Assembly (NCBI GenBank): GCA_964445305.1
Contig: CAYUKK010000147.1
Span: 1-17,457, forward strand
DNA: 17,457 bases
Reading direction: 5' to 3'
Origin: CAYUKK01 sp964445305
GTDB taxonomy: Bacteria; Acidobacteriota; Aminicenantia; Aminicenantales; UBA8522
Part shown: positions 14,082-17,457 of the stretch, in pieces
Layout of the letters: each line of letters begins with the position of its first letter
Position numbering within the stretch: position 1 is the stretch's first letter
The notes under the pieces: model-generated
What the model was told of the DNA's origin: nothing
What the model saw: only the letters and a program-made list of their open reading frames with translations
The model's database searches: none
Program-made: the position numbers and the translations under genes

Positions 14082-15181
14082 TTCCCTTCTCCTATCCTCT
14101 CCAGGTTGCGGATGAGAGCGGCTTCATGCTCATTGCCCAGCGTTTTCTTGACGACGAGGACCTCGGCGACGAGGATTTCATTGAGGAGACGAAGGAAAGA
14201 CCTTCGGTTTTCCTCTGCCGAGAGGTTGAGGCTGAGAAAGGGGATGGGCTTGATTTCGATTCGGCCGTCCATCCTCAACTCCAGGTTCTGGAGAGGCGGC
14301 CCAAAGCGGGTCCGGACTTCGTCGAGAGCCTTTTCCAAGACATTGAGGCCGACCGGCCCGATTTCTTTGGAAATGTATTTATAAATATAGGAGCACTTAA
14401 CGTTAAAGTCGGCCCAGATTTTTTCTGTTTCGACTGGGGAGGGTTCTGCCGCCGGTCGAATTTTTGTCTTGAGCTGAGCCGGACCGACCAGCCCGAGCTG
14501 GAGCAAGGAGAAGACGACCTTCTCGGTTTCTTTTTTCCCCAGCTGACTCAGGCGATAAAGCTCTTCCAGACGAGAGACGGAACGGAGGAGATGAAGAATG
14601 TATTTTTCATGGGGAGCAAGCCGGAGGAGTTCAGCGTGGTAAGGGGAGAGAACCTGGAGAGTTTCTGATTCGGGTGGCAGCCAGGCCTCAATCAGGCGAA
14701 AATTGGTCATCCGACGGATACCTTCGAGCACAAATTCAAGGCTGGCCACCGTCATCAGGATGTGAGCGCCGACAGGCTCGGCCGAGTCATCGAAGAGGTA
14801 TTGACCTTGAACCCAGTCAAAAAGAGGGAAGAGCCGGTTGAGCCAGAATTCGGTCATGAGTTCCCAGGCTTGCGCCGGGTTGAGGAATCGGTGCTCGATG
14901 AGTGCCCGAGCAAAAGAGATGCTTCTGGCCTCGGCCGAGAGGAGAATTTGCTCGGCCTGCTCGGGGGTGAGAAACGCTCTCTCGATGAGGGCCGTCTGGA
15001 ATTCCGTGGCCGTGAGGGAAGATTCGACCATGGCCGGGTTGCCGTTATAGAGAAAGAGCGTTTGCTCCGCTTCGCCGTTGTTGAGCCAGAGTCGGCCCGA
15101 ATTCTTTTTTTGCCAGTGCCAGAAAAGGAGCTGGGGAAGCGGTGTCGAGGCCAGGTTTCCCTCTCTGAGAGGATTGCGCAC
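14078..15181 (-). CDS. DUF4388 (PATAN-like) domain protein
   Basis: This 367-residue soluble protein has an N-terminal DUF4388/PATAN-type segment: REGNLASTPLPQLLFWHWQ (about 6-24), SGRLWLNNGEAEQTLFLYNGNPAMVESS (about 28-55). Such domains occur in regulatory and gliding or signalling proteins of Acidobacteria, Deltaproteobacteria and relatives, but their biochemistry is poorly known. A helical second part follows (ALIERAFLTPEQAEQILLSAEARSISFARALIEHRFL). Next come a winged-helix-like stretch (LLRSVSRLEELYRLSQLGKKETEKVVFSLLQLGLV, about 198-232) and a C-terminal domain of unknown type. The start is GTG 15181, directly behind a TTGACA/TAAATT promoter, with no ribosome site. It is the first gene of the operon leading to miaA, hflX and pgsA. 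Its stop overlaps the small membrane frame. Confidence 0.72.
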   Translation of the reverse strand: MRNPLREGNLASTPLPQLLFWHWQKKNSGRLWLNNGEAEQTLFLYNGNPAMVESSLTATEFQTALIERAFLTPEQAEQILLSAEARSISFARALIEHRFLNPAQAWELMTEFWLNRLFPLFDWVQGQYLFDDSAEPVGAHILMTVASLEFVLEGIRRMTNFRLIEAWLPPESETLQVLSPYHAELLRLAPHEKYILHLLRSVSRLEELYRLSQLGKKETEKVVFSLLQLGLVGPAQLKTKIRPAAEPSPVETEKIWADFNVKCSYIYKYISKEIGPVGLNVLEKALDEVRTRFGPPLQNLELRMDGRIEIKPIPFLSLNLSAEENRRSFLRLLNEILVAEVLVVKKTLGNEHEAALIRNLERIGEGN

Positions 15182-15187
15182 GATAAT

Positions 15188-15216
15188 AATTTATGAGGAG
15201 ACGGCTTTTCTGTCAA
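15188..15216 (-). promoter_or_regulatory. Promoter giving a leaderless mRNA for the DUF4388-miaA-hflX-pgsA operon
   Basis: On the minus strand TTGACA (15216-15211), a 17 nt spacer, then TAAATT (15193-15188, 4 of 6 with T1, A2 and T6). The GTG start codon is 6 nt after the -10, so transcription should start at or next to the start codon. The whole element fits in the 52-nt gap after the Yip1 gene. Confidence 0.72.
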
Positions 15217-15233
15217 CCAGGAAAAGGCTTATC

Positions 15234-15935
15234 CTACTGGATGGCGCGGAGCTGGAGGAGCCCAAGGCCGATGGTCAACAACGCTTTCAGGGCCCAGAAG
15301 AAGTAGGCCAGAAAGAGCCCTTTTTTAGGGCTGAACTTGAAGGCATGGGACAGGCCGAGGCCGAAGATTCCGAAAAGCCAGAGCTGGAAAAAGTCAACCT
15401 GATTGAGGATGAGATAGGACTGAGACGTCGTCTCGAGCCCCGGGAAAAAAATGGCCAGCCCCGTCGATGTCTCGACGACCGATTGGCGAGTCAGGATGAG
15501 GAAGAGTCGGACAGCATTACCCAGGAGCTTATCGACGAAGTTGGCGTGGACGAGAATGGAGAAGACGCGAAGATAGTTTCCCTGCGTGGAAAAAAGACGG
15601 CCCAGCCCGAGGATGATGAGGGAGGAAAAAAGCATACCGATGAGGGAAGTCAAGGGTACGATCACTCCCGCGGTGAGCAGCCGAGGACTCGTCTTGGCCC
15701 GCTCGAGAGCCTGTGCATACCTATCTTCCCCCCACTTGGCTTTGAGCTTTGTTGCGTTGTCTTCTAAGAGCCTAACGCTATCCCTTTGCCCGTAAGGGAA
15801 ACCCAGATAGCTGAAGAGGAAGATGGCGATGAGAACGACGAGAAGAGCGTCAACCCAGACAGGTTTTTCGGCGATAGCTCTAAACGTGCGGCCAGGGTCG
15901 ACGAATGTGCCGGTCAATCGACGGATAAAACTCAT
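15234..15935 (-). CDS. Yip1-family integral membrane protein
   Basis: This 233-residue membrane protein has the layout of the Yip1 domain family. A short N-terminal segment MSFIRRLTGTFVDPGRTFRAIAEKPVW contains the typical 'P..tf..i...p.w' signature. About five hydrophobic segments follow: ALLVVLIAIFLFSYLGF, LLTAGVIVPLTSLIGMLFSSLIILGLG, YLRVFSILVHANFVDKLLGN, FFQLWLFGIFGLGLS and GLFLAYFFWALKALLTIGLGLL. In bacteria these proteins are of unknown function and often sit near transporters. I choose ATG 15935, which has AGGAG 7 nt upstream. The frame also offers a TTG two codons earlier. It starts 2 nt after the ATPase stop, so it belongs to the same operon, in the place where a MacB-type permease would be expected. 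Confidence 0.75.
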   Translation of the reverse strand: MSFIRRLTGTFVDPGRTFRAIAEKPVWVDALLVVLIAIFLFSYLGFPYGQRDSVRLLEDNATKLKAKWGEDRYAQALERAKTSPRLLTAGVIVPLTSLIGMLFSSLIILGLGRLFSTQGNYLRVFSILVHANFVDKLLGNAVRLFLILTRQSVVETSTGLAIFFPGLETTSQSYLILNQVDFFQLWLFGIFGLGLSHAFKFSPKKGLFLAYFFWALKALLTIGLGLLQLRAIQ

Positions 15936-15937
15936 CC

Positions 15938-16639
15938 TCAATCTCCTTTCCTTTCTTCTTTTTCGATCCGGCCATCCCGCAGATGGATAATCCGCTGCGC
16001 CTGAATAGCGATATCCCGGTCATGGGTGACGATGATGATGGTATTCCCCTGGGCATGAAGCTTGTGGAAAAGCTTCATGATCTCAGCTCCCGTCTTGGAG
16101 TCCAGGTTGCCGGTAGGTTCGTCAGCCAGGAGGATGGCGGGCTCGTTGACGAGGGCCCTGGCGATAGCGACGCGCTGCCTCTCTCCTCCCGAAAGCTCGG
16201 GCGGCCGGTGGTGCATCCGGGGACCCATCTCGACCATTTCCAGAGCCTGTCTGACCCGAGCCTCCCTATCTTTTTTCTTCATCCCCTTGTAGATGAGGGG
16301 AAGCTCAACATTCCGGAAAGCGGTCGCCCGGGGGAGGAGGTTGAAGACCTGGAAGACGAAACCAATCTCTCGGTTCCGGACCTGGGCGAGCTCGTTCTCG
16401 CTCATCGCACTCACCCTTTTTCCCTTGAGATAATACTCTCCTTCAGTGGGTGTGTCTAAGCACCCGATCAAGTTCATCAGGGTGGACTTGCCCGAACCGG
16501 AGGGACCCATGATAGCCAGGAATTCATTCGGCATGACGGTGAAGGAGACGCCCTGCAGAGCTCTGACTTCGGTTTTTTCCAGGTGGTAGATTTTCCAGAG
16601 GTTTTCCGCCCGGATCAGGGCGCTATCGGGAGAGATCAT
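15938..16639 (-). CDS. ABC transporter ATP-binding protein, LolD/MacB type
   Basis: This 233-residue ATPase belongs to the group that drives FtsX-like permeases (MacB, LolCDE, antimicrobial peptide exporters). Visible are Walker A GPSGSGKST (45-53), the Q-loop Q97 in FVFQVFNLLPR, signature LSGGERQRVAIARAL (149-163), Walker B ILLADEPTGNLD (169-180) with catalytic E174, and the switch H206 in VTHD. The 'ADEPTGNLD' and 'NLLPRATAFRNVELPL' forms are typical of this subgroup. No transmembrane domain is fused. The ATG overlaps the adaptor stop as ATGA, so it is translated together with the MacA-like protein. The partner permease is not in the window. Confidence 0.93.
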   Translation of the reverse strand: MISPDSALIRAENLWKIYHLEKTEVRALQGVSFTVMPNEFLAIMGPSGSGKSTLMNLIGCLDTPTEGEYYLKGKRVSAMSENELAQVRNREIGFVFQVFNLLPRATAFRNVELPLIYKGMKKKDREARVRQALEMVEMGPRMHHRPPELSGGERQRVAIARALVNEPAILLADEPTGNLDSKTGAEIMKLFHKLHAQGNTIIIVTHDRDIAIQAQRIIHLRDGRIEKEERKGD

Positions 16640-17457
16640 CGCCCGCCTTCTTTTTTCACCTCAGGCTTGATGAGGACGCCGTCCTTGAGGTCGCGAAGAG
16701 CGGAGTAGGGACCGACGATAACCTCCTGACCTGCCTCAAGGCCGGAGGCAATTTCAATCAGGAGGCCGCCCATGATCCCCTTCTCTACCGGATAAAACTT
16801 GGCCCGGCCGGCTTCGACCACGTAGACTCCCTCGACCTCTTTTTTTTCTTTTGGCGAAGAAGACTGGCCTTCCTCTTCTTTGACGACGAGAGCCGAAATC
16901 GGGACGGCCAGCACACCTTTTTTCTCCGCCGTGATGATATCGGCTGAGGCGGATAGCCCGGGTCGGAGAGTGCGGGGTGGGTTCTCGAGCGTAATGGTGA
17001 CCAGGAAATCCCTCGCTTCTCGCTGCGTGGAGGTCAATTTTTCGATGGCCGAGCTCCCGATTTTCGTCACCACACCGGCCAGAGTTTGATTCGGCAAGGC
17101 ATCAACCTTGACCTCGGCTCGCTGCCCCAGCCGGACGCCGACGACATCTGTTTCATCCACCTCGACCTCGACTTCCATCTCGGAAAGGTCGGCGATGGTC
17201 ATGAGCACCGTGCCGGGGTTGTTCATCGTGCCGATGACAGCCACCTCCCCTTCTTCGACACGGAGGCTGGTGATGATGCCGTCGATGGGCGAGTTGTAGA
17301 CGGTCTTAGCCAGGCTGTCGAGCGTGCTCTTGAGGGAGGCCTCGGCCTGCTGGATTTGGTGGCGGATGGCGCGGACTTCGGCCAGAGCGATGTCGTATTG
17401 AACCTTTGCCGATTCGAGTTGCTCTAAGGAGATGAGCTGGCTATCGTAGAGCTTTTT
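16636..17457 (-). CDS. MacA/HlyD-like periplasmic adaptor subunit, 5' end beyond the window
   Basis: 273 codons are visible and the frame is open to the window edge, so the N-terminal signal/anchor and first lipoyl half are missing. What remains, in order: an alpha-hairpin arm (KKLYDSQLISLEQLESAKVQ through AEASLKSTLDSLAKT), the second lipoyl half (SPIDGIITSLRVEEGE), a beta-barrel (MTIADLSEMEVEVEVDETDVVGVRLGQRAEVKVDA) and a membrane-proximal domain (LAVPISALV, GVYVVEAGRAKFYPVEKGI, GLEAGQEVIVGPY). This is the layout of MacA-type adaptors that link an inner-membrane ABC pump to an outer-membrane channel. An internal GTG at 17244 is not the start, because the lipoyl and hairpin regions continue in frame upstream. 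Its stop overlaps the ATPase start. Confidence 0.9.
   Translation of the reverse strand, partial: KKLYDSQLISLEQLESAKVQYDIALAEVRAIRHQIQQAEASLKSTLDSLAKTVYNSPIDGIITSLRVEEGEVAVIGTMNNPGTVLMTIADLSEMEVEVEVDETDVVGVRLGQRAEVKVDALPNQTLAGVVTKIGSSAIEKLTSTQREARDFLVTITLENPPRTLRPGLSASADIITAEKKGVLAVPISALVVKEEEGQSSSPKEKKEVEGVYVVEAGRAKFYPVEKGIMGGLLIEIASGLEAGQEVIVGPYSALRDLKDGVLIKPEVKKEGGR

Overview
The window looks like a piece of a bacterial chromosome of moderately high GC from a didermic, free-living-type organism. It has a MacA-like periplasmic adaptor, a lipoprotein with a signal sequence, cell-surface glycan genes and core genes for tRNA modification and phospholipid synthesis. The mix (a DUF4388 protein, a TPR/SLH-like lipoprotein, a DUF6807 plus Gfo/Idh/MocA sugar-catabolism remnant) suggests Acidobacteriota or a relative such as Aminicenantota. 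That is an inference from gene content, and no marker gene settles it.

Layout. (1) 1-2610: two copies of a ~250 bp, ~90% identical, hairpin-rich repeat in inverted orientation. They bracket a decayed minus-strand operon: a Gfo/Idh/MocA oxidoreductase with at least two internal deletions, the last ~50 codons of an enolase/mandelate-racemase-type gene with a one-base frameshift, and an intact DUF6807 (PmoA-like) gene. (2) 2655-9835, plus strand: a surface-polysaccharide cluster of three GT4 glycosyltransferases, one GT2 rhamnosyltransferase-like enzyme, a WbaZ-like GT4 and a terminal polyprenyl-phosphate sugar phosphotransferase. No Wzx, Wzy or ABC exporter is present. (3) 9850-15181, minus strand, convergent: a tight housekeeping operon transcribed DUF4388 -> 26-residue membrane peptide -> miaA -> hflX -> TPR/SLH lipoprotein -> pgsA, with overlapping or very close junctions. 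(4) 15234-17457, minus strand: MacA-like adaptor (cut by the window edge) -> LolD/MacB-type ATPase -> Yip1-family membrane protein.

The most interesting signals are regulatory. Three transcription units begin with TTGACA, a spacer of exactly 17 and a TAnnnT -10 element lying only 6-9 nt before the start codon, so their mRNAs should be leaderless. Genes inside operons mostly use Shine-Dalgarno sites or stop/start overlaps. Five consecutive genes of the housekeeping operon start with GTG or TTG. The other notable item is the inverted, structured repeat pair around the decaying catabolic cassette.
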